NCBI GenBank assembly: GCA_028673005.1
Contig: CM054113.1
Span: 170,145,837 to 170,209,836, forward strand
Length of the DNA stretch: 64,000 nt
Reading direction: 5' to 3'
Source: Tanypteryx hageni
Taxonomy: Eukaryota; Arthropoda; Insecta; Odonata; Petaluridae
The position numbers and the translations under genes are program-made. Positions 47,456-60,429 of this stretch are shown piece by piece; positions within the stretch are counted from its first letter, which is position 1; each line of letters starts with the position of its first letter. Under the pieces are notes generated by a model. That model was not told the DNA's origin and searched no databases. It saw nothing but the letters and a program-made list of their open reading frames with translations.

Positions 47456-47935
47456 CCAGCAAAGCTCATCCCATCTCATTTTCCTTTACCCTTACCCCCG
47501 TTCTTTTCTCCCTATAATCTCGCTATCCTTTTCAACGGTCTCCAAAATGGCTAACCCATTCCCCTCCATCTCTCCCCCTCATCTCCTCGAGTCAAGTCTA
47601 ATTTTGACCGCTTTATCTCCTCACCTCTTGTGACAGGCAATAGCTTCCCCCACGGGAGAAACTGTCTAGCAGGTCCTCTCATTCGACTGCCACTTAACCC
47701 AAAAACTCCTTCCTCCTCGGAGGAGCGAGAAGAGAGGGATAGAGTAGGAGAGGATCCGGAGTGAGACAAATAGGGAGGGAGGAGGGAAGGAGATGGCAAA
47801 GTAGGAGAGATGTGGCGATATGGGGAGGTTTAAAAGGGATGAGAGAGAATAAAGGGGAGGGAAGGAGGCAGTGAATGCGGTTTCCTTCTGGTCGGGAGAG
47901 AACGTTAACGTTGGTCTGTAATGACTCCCTCGGGC
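47456..47935. repeat. CT-rich then GA-rich tract
   Basis: 47460-47600 is pyrimidine-rich and 47720-47880 purine-rich. The minus-strand frames here are low complexity. Confidence 0.55.
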
Positions 47936-48005
47936 CAAGATGGCCGCCGCCGGCGTCGAGAGTCAGTTCATGCGGGGAAACGATTCTTTTCTCTCGTAAA
48001 CTTTC
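47936..48005 (+). other. GC-rich patch with a possible start codon
   Basis: CCAAGATGGCCGCCGCCGGC has a good initiation context and also resembles a YY1-type promoter element. It would encode MAAAGVESQFMRGNDSFLS before a stop, or be spliced at TCTC/GTAAAC. This is weak evidence for a first exon; no downstream exon was found. Confidence 0.2.
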
Positions 48006-49230
48006 ACAAGAGGGAATGACTAAAAAATCTCGTATTTGTAGAAGATGCAGGTAAAAAAAACATTTGCGGTAATTTGTATATGCTCGTCGTAAATCAGACA
48101 AAAACGACTTAAACAATAATGTTATTTCATTGTCGTTTACTCTTTTTAAAGAGATGTTTCAAGTAATGAAGTAAGCAATATGAATAAGAACAAACATTTT
48201 CACAAATGCAGATTAATTCTATTTATAAGTTTTCGCCAGGCGATGATCAGCAATATACGTTTTCTCGTTTATTTTTGCGTATTTTATTAATGAAAATCTA
48301 GTATAATTTCAATTAATTACTTTATGCTTAATTAATTTTAACATTTTATCATTCTTGTGTCACATTTTTAGTCAATCGTCTCAATTACAGCTTACGCCTC
48401 TCCATTTATTTTTAATTTGGAAATGAGACTGCACCTTCACGTTTATGCATGATGGCTTCAATTTCTATTCTCCAAAATCCGTGACTTATATTACCCGAAA
48501 TTATTCTATCCTTCACGAAAAAGGTCTGTCACACAAAGCACATTTACTACATCATCTACTAGACAAGTGGTAAGATATTTCATTTTTGTACCTTCTTATT
48601 GTTTCTGCCAGTATACTAACGGATGAAACCAATTTTTTATTTTGCCTTTCCTAGATTATCATGAACGATGATCTTCCTCAATAATCATCAACAGATACAA
48701 ATGCCAACTATAGTATTGTGATGGCTGGAAGAGCGCTAGCGCAAAATGTCATATGTCAGCTTATAAGTCGCATTCTTTCAGAAATGCTATGAAAAATATA
48801 ACTAATATTTTTTAGATTGATACCTCATATCCCCAACCCACATTTTTTCTTTATATAAATCCATGATAGATTAATAAGAAACATTATCATTCATAAGAAT
48901 AATGACATTGGGAAACTTAAGTTGTGATTTCACATTCTTGTTACTTCCATTACCATATTTTGACTACCTTTATTCTGCCTTAGATATCGCATATAATTAC
49001 AGCTAAATTTAACTTTACTAAATAATAATCCAAGTGTGATCATTATATTTAGTTTTATTATATGCATTCAAGTGAAAACTGTAGATAAAAAGATGCTCCA
49101 TCAGAGAATCGGACTTCAGAATTTAATATCGTGAGACTCAAAGCGCTGAGAGCAGTACAGACAGAAGCCAATTTCTGACCACTAAATACAGCAGTTAAAT
49201 AAAATCAACCAACTCCTAGAAAGAAAAAAA
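48006..49230. other. Unassigned AT-rich stretch
   Basis: Nothing recognised. Confidence 0.5.
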
Positions 49231-49740
49231 TCTCCCAAAACACCCCCTCCTCCCCTTCCACCTGCAGATGAACCAATAGAGGAAACAATCCATCCAACGA
49301 CACGACGCTAGACGGCTCATCATCAGTGACAGTAATTTGGCCGGAAACTCTCTGAAACAAATTGCGGAAGACATCACGTTGACCTCCTGCTTGACCTATG
49401 AGACGAAACTGTGACTCTCACCCCTGCTCCCCAAAACCTCGGAAGCGTTAGGCCAATTAGACGAGAAAATGGGACACGCTGTAGGGGAGTAGCAGGGAGA
49501 TGGGAGAAAGATGTGGCAGGGAACGAAGGTGAGGGGGAGAGGATTGAAGCCGACCAAAGGTCGAGGAAAGCCGCGGGGAGTGTTACTAAAGTGGCATAAA
49601 GGAGCTGGAAACGGAGTGAGAGAGGAGGCAGCTTTGCGGAAGGGAAGGAACTGAAACTGCTTAGGCATAAGGTGCCCAGATGCGTGACACTACTCAACCT
49701 TCCCTCTCTCTCGCTGTTACAAACTCCTCCTCTGCACTTT
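49231..49740. other. Unassigned, moderately GC-rich stretch
   Basis: 49430-49680 is purine-rich and GC-rich. The 126-residue minus-strand frame (49374-49754) has Ser/Leu/Pro-rich composition and no motif. Confidence 0.4.
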
Positions 49741-51840
49741 GAAAAAATATTCAAAGATAGGCACTGTGGCAGATTAAGGAAAGGAAAGAAAAAATAACTT
49801 CATTTTTACGACGTCGCCAATGTAAACGATGACAAATGAGCTCTGAGGTTGAATGTCCGGAAAGGCTTTTTTTAACCGTCGAGACAAAATGAGCCCCTTC
49901 TCTCCATACATATACGATTGTGATTACAATGCATAGTATGATCTGCTATATTCCGTTATCTTCCCGAAATGAATAGGACGATGCCTTTAAATAATTTTAG
50001 AATGGTAGACCGAAACCTAGACACGTTTTGTTATTAACATTCACATAATAATTACGAGTCCGTATTGAATCATATACAATATTTGGAGGAGAAAATAAAT
50101 TTTAATTTCATAAATAGCGGCGAAAATCATTTTTAGTCTTCCTAATTTATTCATTCTAAGGTCATTTTTATCACTTTCACTATGAGACAGATCAGACTTT
50201 AAATAAAATAAATGTCTCATTTTATTAAAAAACATTAACTTTCGTATACTATTGCTTAGACATAAAAGTCACCTTCATTATGTCTCAATTTTATATACAA
50301 GATGTAGGTAAATTTCCAGCATTCCTACGAGTATTTATTTTGTCTTAATGTTATTAATCTATCAAATTACGCGTGATTTATTGGACTTGGTATAGTTGGG
50401 ATCTTCAAATAAACAAAGTATTAAATGTCTCTTCACTATTTAAATCATCCACCAACTAAAGCATTTTCTTTCCATCCTGCTTAATTAAGTTAACACATGC
50501 ATGGCGGGTTTGTCATAATGATTTACGTAACTATCTCTTCTAGCTATGTAAACAAATAAATAATGGAAATATGCCAAACAAGATCATTTGTAATGAGAAA
50601 AATATAGCCCACACGATAAGGTGTTTTGAAAGAAATAAAGACGGGATGAAATCTCTGATGGTAATCAAAAGAAAACTTAAGATTCGTTTTGAAAATAAGG
50701 ACGTAAATGTAAGTCTGATGGCGATATTTTTTCTTTTTGTCTTTTTTCCTCCTTTAAATTGCTCGTTATCTCGAACGAATATATAATTGTGATAGCCAAA
50801 GATGTTTTAACGAAGGAAAGAATTCAAAATAGAACGGTCATGAAAGAATTTAACGATGTTGAAAACCCTTGTGTGAACTGTTGCTTTTCAGAGATGAAAA
50901 ATATGAACCCTAAAGTACGAGTACGTGTAACATATAAAGTAAAGCAAAAAGGAGTAAAATTTTAAAAACTATAACTAACATTTAAAAAAATTTAAATCAC
51001 ACAAAAATAGGAAATGAATAATTACTCTCGCGGAAGTGAATGAAACATTCAGAATATTGTTAAATTTATAAGCTAATAATTTTCTAAAACTTAGACATCA
51101 CAATAATAAATTTATAGAAGTGACTGAAAACAAAAAAACCGAGTTTCTTTCCTTAAACTTGCAGTGAGAGAAATATCATCCTTAAAATATAAACCTCTGT
51201 GCATAAATATTAGGTATTTGTTAAAAATTTTTGAATAACCAGAGCCTCTGGTTAAAAATTTGAACGGTGCAGAAAATACATCCAGGAGAAAAATTGTCAA
51301 TAATATCTGAAAAAACTGAACGGCCATTGATGAATTTTGCTTGTCTTATACATAAACACGGAGAAAAATATTTGGATTTGCATAATTTTAAGAAGAATTG
51401 AATGTAATATACAGTAGTGATAGTTTAATCCAACATTGCACAATTTTTAGAGAGAAATATAATAATGATGTGAACAATATAATACAAGTACTACGCCAAA
51501 TTTTAGCCCACTAGATTTGAGTTAATCAAAGGTTATTATTAGATCAAAGGGGAATCCGTTGAAATAATTCTCCTTTCAAGAGCAATTCAGCAATTCCCCA
51601 ACCTCTCCTTTCCAATATTGTTTAAGAGGATGAGTTATATTCATTGAATTTTCCCTCGTTACACCATCCCATTTTGTTTCGTCTCGTTATAATCACCTAT
51701 TTTAGAGAATCTGGGCGAATCCATGGGAGGTAAATTAATTAAATAATTTAATTGCCACAGATAAAAGATGACGAACAATTAAATGATTTCAATGCCGATT
51801 ACCAACCGTTGTAAAATTTCGCAGCATCCGCCCTCTTCAA
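49741..51840. other. Unassigned AT-rich stretch
   Basis: No gene or element recognised in 2.1 kb. Confidence 0.5.
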
Positions 51841-52920
51841 AATGGGTGTTTTGGGGTTGCACTTTCAAAGAAGGTCGACTTTACGCATTCTAGTGCGGCG
51901 CGGGCACCTTCCCTTAATTATATTTCTCCGCTCGACGTATCTGAAACAGCCTTTTTCCCTTCTCCTTACACGAAACGCCCAGACAAAATTTGCTACTCCC
52001 CTCCTACATCTCCCACTTCTACTCTCTCCCTCTTTCTCGCAACTCCTTCACCACCGTCATCAATTCGCACGCGCTGAAGAAACAAAACATATCGCGGCCG
52101 TTCCTCCCTTTTAAGTGCCACCTTTAGGTGAGGAAGGACCACCTTAATTAAAGAAAACAAAAATATCCTCCTTCTTTCTCCCTCTCCCCCTTTGGGATCA
52201 TTTGTCACAGTCAGCACCCGTGGAGGACTCTCGCACTCTACTCCCGACTAAAGGAACTTCTTCCACCTCCCACGTTCTTTCCTGGACTGCGAGATGGAGA
52301 GGGGGCAGGAAGAGAGAAAATAATGGAATGAGGAGAGAAAGTGAATGGAAAAGAAACGATTCTAAAGACAAATTCCTACTTGTAAGACAAAATATAATCG
52401 GTAATTAAATGAGGAATGTGAATAAGGAGAATAAAAGAAACATAACGAAGAAGGGAAGAACTAAGAGGAAAGCGGCAAGGAAAATAAAAAAAACGGAAGG
52501 AGGACAAGAGGGATATATTGAAAAGGGAGAAATGAGGAAGGAAAAATGGGAGTGATGAAGAGGGAGTGGGAGAGTGAGGCAGAAAAAGGGAGGAATTTTG
52601 TTTTTTGTATGGAATTTCAGGCTAATCAAACTCATGGATTATTATAACCATTACTCCCACACCAAACACACACAAGGGAGGAGGGAAACTCGGTGCCGGC
52701 ATTACCTTACTCTTTAAGAAAAGCACCAAGGAGGGCAACCATTTAACGTCTCTTTCGAAGGACGGAGCGCAAAAAAGAGGGATATGGAAGGAGGGAGGGA
52801 GACATAGAGGAAGGGAGATGGAGGGAGGGATATTGAGGGAGGGAAGGAGATTGATGCAGAAAGAAGTGAGGGAGATGGAGGAAAGGTGAGAGAAGAAGAA
52901 CTAAAAAAGCCAGAGCGAAG
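51841..52920. repeat. CT-rich then GA-rich tract, with SINE insertion
   Basis: 51955-52200 is pyrimidine-rich and 52290-52600 and 52770-52910 purine-rich. A SINE fragment (52625-52755) interrupts the purine part. Confidence 0.65.
52625..52755 (-). repeat. SINE fragment (shared body)
   Basis: It matches the body of the SINE at 59957-60321: GGGAGGAGGGAAACTCGGTG, CCGGCATTA, AGAAAAGCACCAAGGAGGGC and TTCGAAGGACGG. Its 3' side (TCAGGCTAATCAAACTCATGG) differs from that SINE but resembles the fragment at 46365, so there are at least two tail types on one body. The tRNA head is missing. Confidence 0.75.
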
Positions 52921-54064
52921 TGAACGGAGGGATTGAAGCAATAACCTATGCAAGTACAAATAGGAGTATGTTTCAAAGTCAAAATGGCGGTATGGAAGGA
53001 GTAATGTGGCCGAAATTAGTCAATTTCAAGAAAATAATCTTCATTAAATTTAACGCTGAAGAATTGGTAGCTGGCGCAATATTTTTCGATTTATTTTTAA
53101 AAGCCTCATTTTCGGAGTGACAGTGATTAACTACGAAGACGAAGTTCTCTCAGATTTTCTTTTGGCTTTCACTCCGTAATAGACTCAATTAGAATATGCC
53201 CTGAGGAAAACAATCCCTCAAGGAAGAATCTGAGAGCGTAATGGTGATTTAAGGTGGCAATTTTATCTTAAGTGGAAGGTTACAAATAGGCCCACTTTGA
53301 AGGGATGCCAGCTGGATAATTAGACAATAGAATGAAGATTGTTTCCTGGATGGCGGCAAAGACATTTTCCACGTCTTAATACTTTGGCAAGGGTTGAAAC
53401 GATCTCATCTTTAAAAGTTTTACACACATGCTAGTGTGTGCGTGTGCAGTTATGATACAAAGCGTATATGGATGAATGTGAACATATTAAAAATTACTTT
53501 CCTTTTTAACTGTTGACTTATAGTAATCAACGAGTTGAAGCATTTACGAGACTGCGTTTTAACGCAATAGTATAATTCTGAAGTTGCGGAGAATTTCAGT
53601 AGATACACTGAGGAATAGTGTGGAAGCAGTTGTGATCGAGATCCATATTTTATAACCCCTAGAAATAATTTCATATAGTCTATATACGATGCCATTCTTA
53701 CATAATATATTTTTGTTAGAACGAGAAACTCCCGAAAAATTACGTTTCGACAATAAGTGAGCTTCGATGCTTAAATCGGTTGAATATACTTTTTTAACAT
53801 TCTGCCAAAATTATCACAATATTTTTTTCAATCAAAAATTTCCTATTTTACTGGTTCTCTGAAGTTCTGTTTAGTATTTTTGTTTCAATGTGAAATTATA
53901 TAGGTCACCTTAAGGCAAAAATCAAACTCACAATATTCCCTCCAATAACAGTAATAAAATAAGAAAACCAGATGCGCATTCCGGGTGCAACCGATAGTTG
54001 ATTCTACTAAATATTATGCTATCATTGAATCACTTAATAAAGAATCTAATATTGGTGAATTACA
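52921..54064. other. Unassigned stretch
   Basis: No supported gene or element. Confidence 0.5.
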
Positions 54065-54110
54065 ACTGATGACAACAGCACTGTAGTCGTAGTGCGCATC
54101 TGTTTTTCTC
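54065..54110 (+). ncRNA. Possible decayed Penelope-type hammerhead motif
   Basis: ACTGATGACAACAGCACTGT carries an intact CTGATGA box. The second box has decayed to GTAGT. The surrounding sequence (TGAATTACAACTGATG ... TTTTTCTCAACC) is alignable with that at 25880-25940, so both are copies of one family. Confidence 0.3.
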
Positions 54111-54685
54111 AACCTTTTCATGAAAATCGAATAGATCCCACAGGATTACGACGCTCGCCGAGCATGTGGTCAACAGGTTACCATATTTGCCCCATGATAT
54201 AAAATATATGCAGAAGTGATGCAGAATAACTTAAAATAAGATTTGAGATTTTATTATAAACTATTATTATTATTTATTTTTATTCGGGAGTTCATTATTA
54301 TTATTATTATTTATTCAGAGAAGAGCATCAACATTATTTTATATACACCGACAAAATTAAAATAGTTTAATAAACAATGCTTCATTTATAATTTCAAACT
54401 TAAAACTTCAACGAGATTCTTTTAATCGTTTTTCTCTCAACGATGTTTCTAATCGGGAAGGAAAACTGAAGGAAATATGTAACCGACACAGAGCTTCAAT
54501 TCGCCCCATCCTCTGATAAATTCGCCACAAGTGGCGGATGGCAACCGTATGGGCACCCCTGGAATAGACGTTTCTATCAGTTTGATATTTTTTGGACAAT
54601 TTTTCTGTGAATAACCGATCAAAACGCAAATTATTTTATTAATAGTTATTTTCCTGCTAAAGTAACTGAGCCACTTTGTACATTC
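54111..54685. other. Unassigned stretch with (ATT)n microsatellite
   Basis: ATT repeats lie at about 54262-54310. Nothing else recognised. Confidence 0.5.
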
Positions 54686-55450
54686 CTAACCTCGTCCACA
54701 TAGGTTTTCTCTTCTCCTCTTTTTCACCCTCCCGCTTTACTAGAGCGTCTTCTACAAGATTCCCTCTTTTCTCCTTTCCCCCCTCCAAAAACCCTTCTCA
54801 ATTCTTACCCTCGTCCCCCCCATTCCTCTCTCCCTCTACTCACTCTTCTCTCCCAAAACCGCCTCCAACACCGACGCCTCGGATTGCTTCGTTATGCGCC
54901 CATTCCGGAAGCCGAAAAGGAACTCCTCGCCGCCTTAACTGACTGACAGACTAATTACGCGATTGACGAGGACGCGGGACGAGCGTTTAATCATTTTGAA
55001 ATTGGGCGGACCCAAACCCCTCGTCCTACACGGCCCTCGCCTACCCCCCTCCCCACCTACCGCTCCACTTGCCTCTGCTTTGTGGCGCGGGTAATACCCC
55101 ACCCTTCACTCCGCCTCAATCCACCCTTCTCATTCTCCGGTTTCACTGCCGGATTTCCACAGGACGACCCGGCTTAACCGAGCCACACAACGTTTTCTAT
55201 TCCTCTGCCACTCTCATCCTCTCCGCCGCCTCTCTCAGTACTCTCCTCGCCTCTCTTTCCTCTTCCTCCATGTCTTTTTACCTCTCTCTCTCTCATTCTC
55301 TCCCCTCCGTCTCTTTATCTCCTCCTTTCTCTCTACTCTCTTCCTCCCTCATATTTTACTATGCGCCACACTGAACTACTTCTCTTTTCTCGCTCCTCTC
55401 CTTTTTATCTTCCTCCTTATGCTCTCTCTCACCACTCTCACTGCTCGTTT
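54686..55450. repeat. Pyrimidine-rich tract with a GC-rich centre
   Basis: 54690-54870 and 55190-55430 are CT-rich; 54880-55190 is GC-rich with no recognised gene. Ser/Pro-rich frames are artefacts. Confidence 0.6.
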
Positions 55451-56456
55451 TTCGCTACCGAGCCACATACATTTCTTTTTTCTTGGCATCAGTTTCGTCG
55501 CTGTCTCATTCTGAACATAGATGCGTGAGAGTGCGAAAGAGGTTCGTATTATCTAGTTGCTCTTTTTAAAGTAACCTGAAATATAGCTTAAAATCCCAAC
55601 ATTTCTGCACTGTAGCCCGGCCCGCACTTAAACATCAGCTTTCCGTTTAATCTTTGTATAGACGTGTTGCAATGCAAGAAATTATGTTTTTTAATTTGAA
55701 CGCCATTGAAGGCTAAATGTTTGAGATGCTTAAGAAGAGGGTTACAAAATTATACTTGCCATTTTTCTTGCAATTAGCTATAACCATGCCACGTAGAAAC
55801 AATTTATAAATTTTATTCTTGAAAATACCGTTGCGGCTTATTTGGGTCTTTACGACAACACGAGACCGAAGGAATCAAAACACATAATTACTAAAGTCTA
55901 TCAAAATTTTATAATTTCAACCATCTTCATCTTGACTGCCAATGATAAAATGACTGCTTCGTGTGTATTTGCCGACCTGTTTATAGAGAATAATAGTTTT
56001 AGCACTGTCATTGACTTGGCCAAGAATTTAAGAATTTGGTTTTTCTCCAGTCTAAAAATTGATAACTACTTGTACCTCACCAGTAAAAGAATTATTCCAT
56101 TTCTCTCAAAGACCGAAAACTCTGAAATCCGAAAAGAAAACATTGGATTTATTCTCAATGAAATACATATGACTATGAGTAATGGTATTTTGAATTGAAA
56201 ATTTCTAGACCGTAAAATAAAACCTGCACTATTTTTATAATATTCACTCATATACTGATTTCCTCAATTTACTATTTTATCTCAACTATCAAGGTAGAGA
56301 TTAATTGTTTTACCTGCTTCTTTTTCGTAATATTAGCATGTTTTGCAAATCTCGAATCCATACTAAACACTCATTAATGTTTCAAAACTGATTATTCTTC
56401 TTTGATAAATTATTATTCCTCAAAATATATTTTTTTTGTTTACATTTATTATGATC
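55451..56456. other. Unassigned stretch with one 118-codon open frame
   Basis: The plus-strand frame at 55842-56198 (MGLYDNTRPKESKHIITKVY and on) has a mixed composition but no motif I recognise, no upstream signal and no neighbour that supports it. I do not call it a gene. Confidence 0.4.
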
Positions 56457-57125
56457 ACTAGTGCATTGCCCGTCATATGACAAATAAATAATAATATTCC
56501 CTCCTTCCCTCTCGCCGTCACTCTCTCCCTCCCTCTATCTCTCTCCCTTCATCTCTCTTTCCTTCCCTTTCTCTCTCCCTCCCTCTCTCACCATCCCTCT
56601 CTCTCACTCCCTCTCTCTGCCTCTATTTTCTCCCTCATCCCCCCTCTGTCATTCTTTCCTGTCACAAACTATAGCTCTCCCTCATTTTCTCCGTCTCCTT
56701 CTTTATCTCTTTCCTCCCGTCCTTTTCTAATTCTATGCATCCCTTACTATGTACCTTCCATTCTATATCCCTTTCTTCCTATCTCCCACCCTAAATCCTC
56801 CTCTCTCTTACTCTACATCTATATAGTCGTATAGATAATCAAAAGAATCCGAACTAAAGCCCAATCCCATTAGGATTACGTAGTTTCGCGAAAAATCCTA
56901 CGATAATTTAAGGCAATTTATGCACTCGTATATATTACACGTATGCGGATTGTGCCAACAATTGATTCTCGAAGTTTAACAATGACTTGGTTGGAAAGGC
57001 AACATCCGGTTTAAAAGCCGATATTTTCCCAAAATATGTAATTTAAATGTTTAACTTGAGAGATTTCGAACGGTAGGCGGAAAAAGATGAATAGAATAAG
57101 AAACTTCATTAATTTTTCTAAAACA
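56457..57125 (+). repeat. Foldback repeat, family F copy 3
   Basis: ACTAGTGCATTGCCCGTCAT starts the copy. A long C/T microsatellite follows almost at once (56490-56820). The 3' portion (GGAAAGGCAACATCCGGTTT, ACTTGAGAGATTTCGAAC, GAATAAGAAACTTCATTAAT) matches copy 2. The foldback arms seen in copies 1 and 2 are mostly lost. Confidence 0.5.
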
Positions 57126-57428
57126 TAGTTTAAATTTGACGATAGTGCGTCAATTCTTTCTAATATTAATTTCCAAAAGAATAAAAGTCTGCTCTTTAAA
57201 AAGTCGCTTTATACTTGTTATCTTACGGGAAGCGGAAATCGCCCCTCTGGAGTCGAACTCTGTTATTTTTTGTATTTTTTAAATTTAATATTTATATCTG
57301 AATCAGACATTCCTACAAAATTTCAACCTTCCAGCTAATGGGAAGTATGTTAAAAACGCGTTAAAATGTTTCATTAATGACGTCAGCGTCACACAAACCT
57401 CACCATCTTGGCTTTTATTATAACAGGA
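57126..57428. other. Unassigned AT-rich stretch
   Basis: A lone B-box-like GAGTTCGACTCC on the minus strand (near 57254) lacks an A box at the right distance. Nothing else recognised. Confidence 0.4.
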
Positions 57429-57500
57429 TTGGAAAGGTGTACTACATGTCGGAGTACACAGTTTACAAATGCGTTCTTTGTGAATTAACAATGTTATTTT
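57429..57500 (+). repeat. Hairpin-ended dispersed repeat, family H copy 3 (partial)
   Basis: TTGGAAAGGTGTACTAC and the closing GGAGTACACA, then TTTACAAATGCGTTCTTTG, match the first 60 bp of the family. The internal 150-bp units are missing. Confidence 0.7.
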
Positions 57501-59855
57501 CGTTTTAAGAGCGTGACATGGACCAACCAATCAACATGGCCATTTTATGGGGGATTATAGATTTCCTCTAAACTTTTGCTTCTTTTCACTGTTCAAATGC
57601 AATAATATCAATTTGTAATTCATTTTTATTATCTCTTTCACCATGAGGTGGTTTTGATCTCCTTCGTCTCCTTTGGTTATTCATCTAATTGTTTAAACTG
57701 TGGAAACATTGTTTCATTAATTTGTCTACGCAACGTCCAATTAGGACGTTCAAGGATTGTCCTGGAATTATTCCTATTTCGAAATATAGCAGGAATTTTT
57801 AGCTTTAATTACCATGTAACTGGAAAAGAAGGAAAAACATTTATTTAGACATCCGCCGACTAATTGGTTGACTCCCCTGATTGAGCAAGACGCAACCATG
57901 AAATGTTTGTAAAGTGATGAGAGACACATTAACAGGGGAAGTCACTATTCACTGCGTCACAGAAAACTGGCAACTGTATATTTCTGCTATTTTAGATCTC
58001 TGATGTTGACACATTTCTCTATTTCATATTATTTTGAAATATGCAAGTTATTTTTAAGGGAAAATATATATTACCATAGCTATTTCGTGAGATAGCCTTA
58101 GTCATATTTGAAATAATAATGACATTTCCTTTCGAGCATGAATATCCTACGCTACCGCTTATTTTTTTAAATTTAGTACTTATAAGAAATATAATGGTTA
58201 TCTTTGATCTATTAATTTTTTAAATAGAGTTGTACAATTCAATTAATTTTATAATTGGGACTAAATAGAAATGCTAGCGGCCGATGTCAAACCGGATTTA
58301 ATGGCAAAGACCAGGATTCAATTTCGGTACTTTTTTATTGAAACAGCATTTCATTAGTTCCTCTAAATTTTTACACATTCAAATATTTATATGGATTCAT
58401 TTAAATTTCCTTCGCGTTATTTCCTAAGAGAATCTGAATACCTCATCATCAAGTTTTTAGTTCACTCGCTGGTATGAGTTCTTTCTTGCAGTTTGTAGAG
58501 TCATGTTCGAAACATACCATTAAATGAATTCCCAAAGGACCACAGTTATGTAAATGCTATGTTCCTTCGTCACAGTAATATGCCATTAACATCTAAACAC
58601 ATGCATTTCCAACAGAAAACGCTAAAGCTAGAACTTTACTTACTTATTGTGAAGTAAAATTATATGATATTTTATGTGGAATCGTATTAATGCTGATCTC
58701 AGTTCTAAAACATGGGATTATTTTTGATAGGCTACCTATATATCTTAAATAGCCTTACAAAACCACTATTTAATATATTGATTTTCGATAGGATTCTATC
58801 TCGTTAATTAATTTTTGGACGTGTGCTTTATGTATATTTAAAACTCTGGATGGCGTAAGGCCTAATACTGTATCTATAAGAAACTCGGGTTTTGAACAAT
58901 TAACGTTTTACCACTAGAAAAACTCAAAGGATGCATTGATTTGAAGGAAATAATAGCATTCTCAAAAAACCACATACCAACTAACAAATTAGCTTAGTTG
59001 AAAGTGGGCAAATTATGAGAAAAAAACATTTCTTGAGAAAGACAAACTTGAAAATATTTGATTTTTAGTCCTGCTATTTATATGCGATTAATTGTAAAAA
59101 ATCGGAACGCATGCCACCATAGTTTGGTTACCTGATACTATAGTGCAAATGTGTTGTGCGATTCGTTGAGTGGGCAATGAAAAGTGATTTCCTATCCTTT
59201 CGACGACGCTTAGTGCTTCAAGGACGAATTAAGAGATTTTCAAAATGTCCTCCATGACCAGATCAATAAAGAATTTTCTCGGGTAAGCTTGATTCACATT
59301 ACTCCACGCAGTAATACTCAATTGGGCAACAGTTTTTGTAGAAATTAAGAAGACGTTTGTTAAAAAATACTTTTGGTCGATAAAAAATTCGTTACGGTTA
59401 CTTCAGTTATTCTTGCGTGAAAAGAGAGCTTTTTAACGTCTGCGTCTACTACTCTAAATCGCACTCATTCCTCTCTCTCTGTATATCTCACCACATTTCT
59501 GTCTCCTTCCACATCAATCCCTCTTCATTCCTCTCTCTATCATTCTACGCTTCTCTCCGCGAAAAATCCTCCACCCCACCCCATTACACTTTTCGTGACG
59601 CAAAAATTAATTAAAATGGTAATTACGTCGCTGCCAACAGCACTTACCCAGTTCGCGGGACAAATCCCACGAAATAACCCCCATACCCCTTACCATTCAC
59701 TCTTTTCCCACCTTCGCACTCTTTCCCCTCTCTTTCTCGCTTTCAGTTCCAAAAAGCGCGGACAGATAAATTAAACAAAGGGACAAACAAACACAAATTT
59801 AAAGAGTCGTTCAGGGAGAATATGTAATCCACATCATACGTTATTGTCTGTGTGT
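57501..59855. other. Unassigned AT-rich stretch, CT-rich near 59460-59740
   Basis: No gene or element recognised. A tRNA-like B box candidate near 58314 is not convincing. Confidence 0.45.
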
Positions 59856-59869
59856 GTGTATGTATATAC

Positions 59870-59883
59870 ATATAAATATATAT

Positions 59884-59956
<73 letters not shown>
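59870..59956. repeat. (TA)n tail of the SINE
   Basis: TA-rich microsatellite directly next to the SINE 3' end on its downstream side, so it is read as the SINE tail. Confidence 0.85.
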
Positions 59957-59958
<2 letters not shown>

Positions 59959-60321
59959 TTCGTGTTCTGTCTTACGACAGGTCCTACCAATTAATTAATT
60001 AATTGGTTTTTGACTAGGGAATATACATACACGGTGTGGTGGTTTCCCGTTGCCTTCCACACCTGACACACACACAGAAGGGAGGAGGGATACCCGGTGC
60101 CGGCATTTGCTCTTGCGAAGAACACCAGGGGGGCCAACGGCTTAACGTCCCTTCCGAAGGACGGAACAGCTGAATTTGCGCGGTCTCCTTCAAACCACGC
60201 AAACAGGGGGCCGGATGACCTTGAGAAAAAGTCTTACTCGAGTAGGATTCGTACCCGATGACTTTTTCAAGCATCGGGCGAGTAGCATCCAGCGTCCTAA
60301 CCACTACACCACCGGCGCCCC
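59957..60321 (-). mobile_element. tRNA-derived SINE
   Basis: On the minus strand the element starts GGGGCGCCGG at 60321. The Pol III A box is TGGTGTAGTGGTTAG (60297-60311) and the B box GGGTACGAATCC (60245-60256). The body (about 60035-60180) carries CCGTCCTTCGGAAGGGACGT and GCCGGCACCGGGTA and is shared with fragments at 46365 and 52625. The 3' end has a 5-bp stem with a 4-nt loop (CTGTC / GACAG) next to GTCC and a TA tail, as in the LINE at 60392. Pol III would transcribe it. It encodes no protein and depends on a LINE for movement. Confidence 0.88.
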
Positions 60322-60329
60322 ATATACAT

Positions 60330-60391
<62 letters not shown>
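60322..60391. repeat. (TA)n tail of the RTE-like element
   Basis: TA microsatellite with a few TATGTA variants between the LINE 3' end and the SINE 5' end. Confidence 0.9.
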
Positions 60392-60393
<2 letters not shown>

Positions 60394-60429
60394 TCATCAT
60401 AGGTAGTCTATCCGTAGACAGGTCCGTGA
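60392..60429 (-). promoter_or_regulatory. LINE 3' end: hairpin recognition site
   Basis: In minus-strand sense the 3' UTR contains GGACCTGTC and then a 5-bp stem with a 4-nt loop (GTCTA/TAGAC), followed by the TGATGATGA tail. LINE reverse transcriptases recognise such 3' ends. The SINE at 59957 has the same arrangement. Confidence 0.6.

Noticed and set aside
55842..56198. 118-residue open frame
   Set aside because: No recognisable motif, no supporting signals; this length is not rare by chance in AT-rich DNA of this size.
57240..57300. tRNA from a B-box-like GAGTTCGACTCC
   Set aside because: No A box at the proper distance and no cloverleaf.
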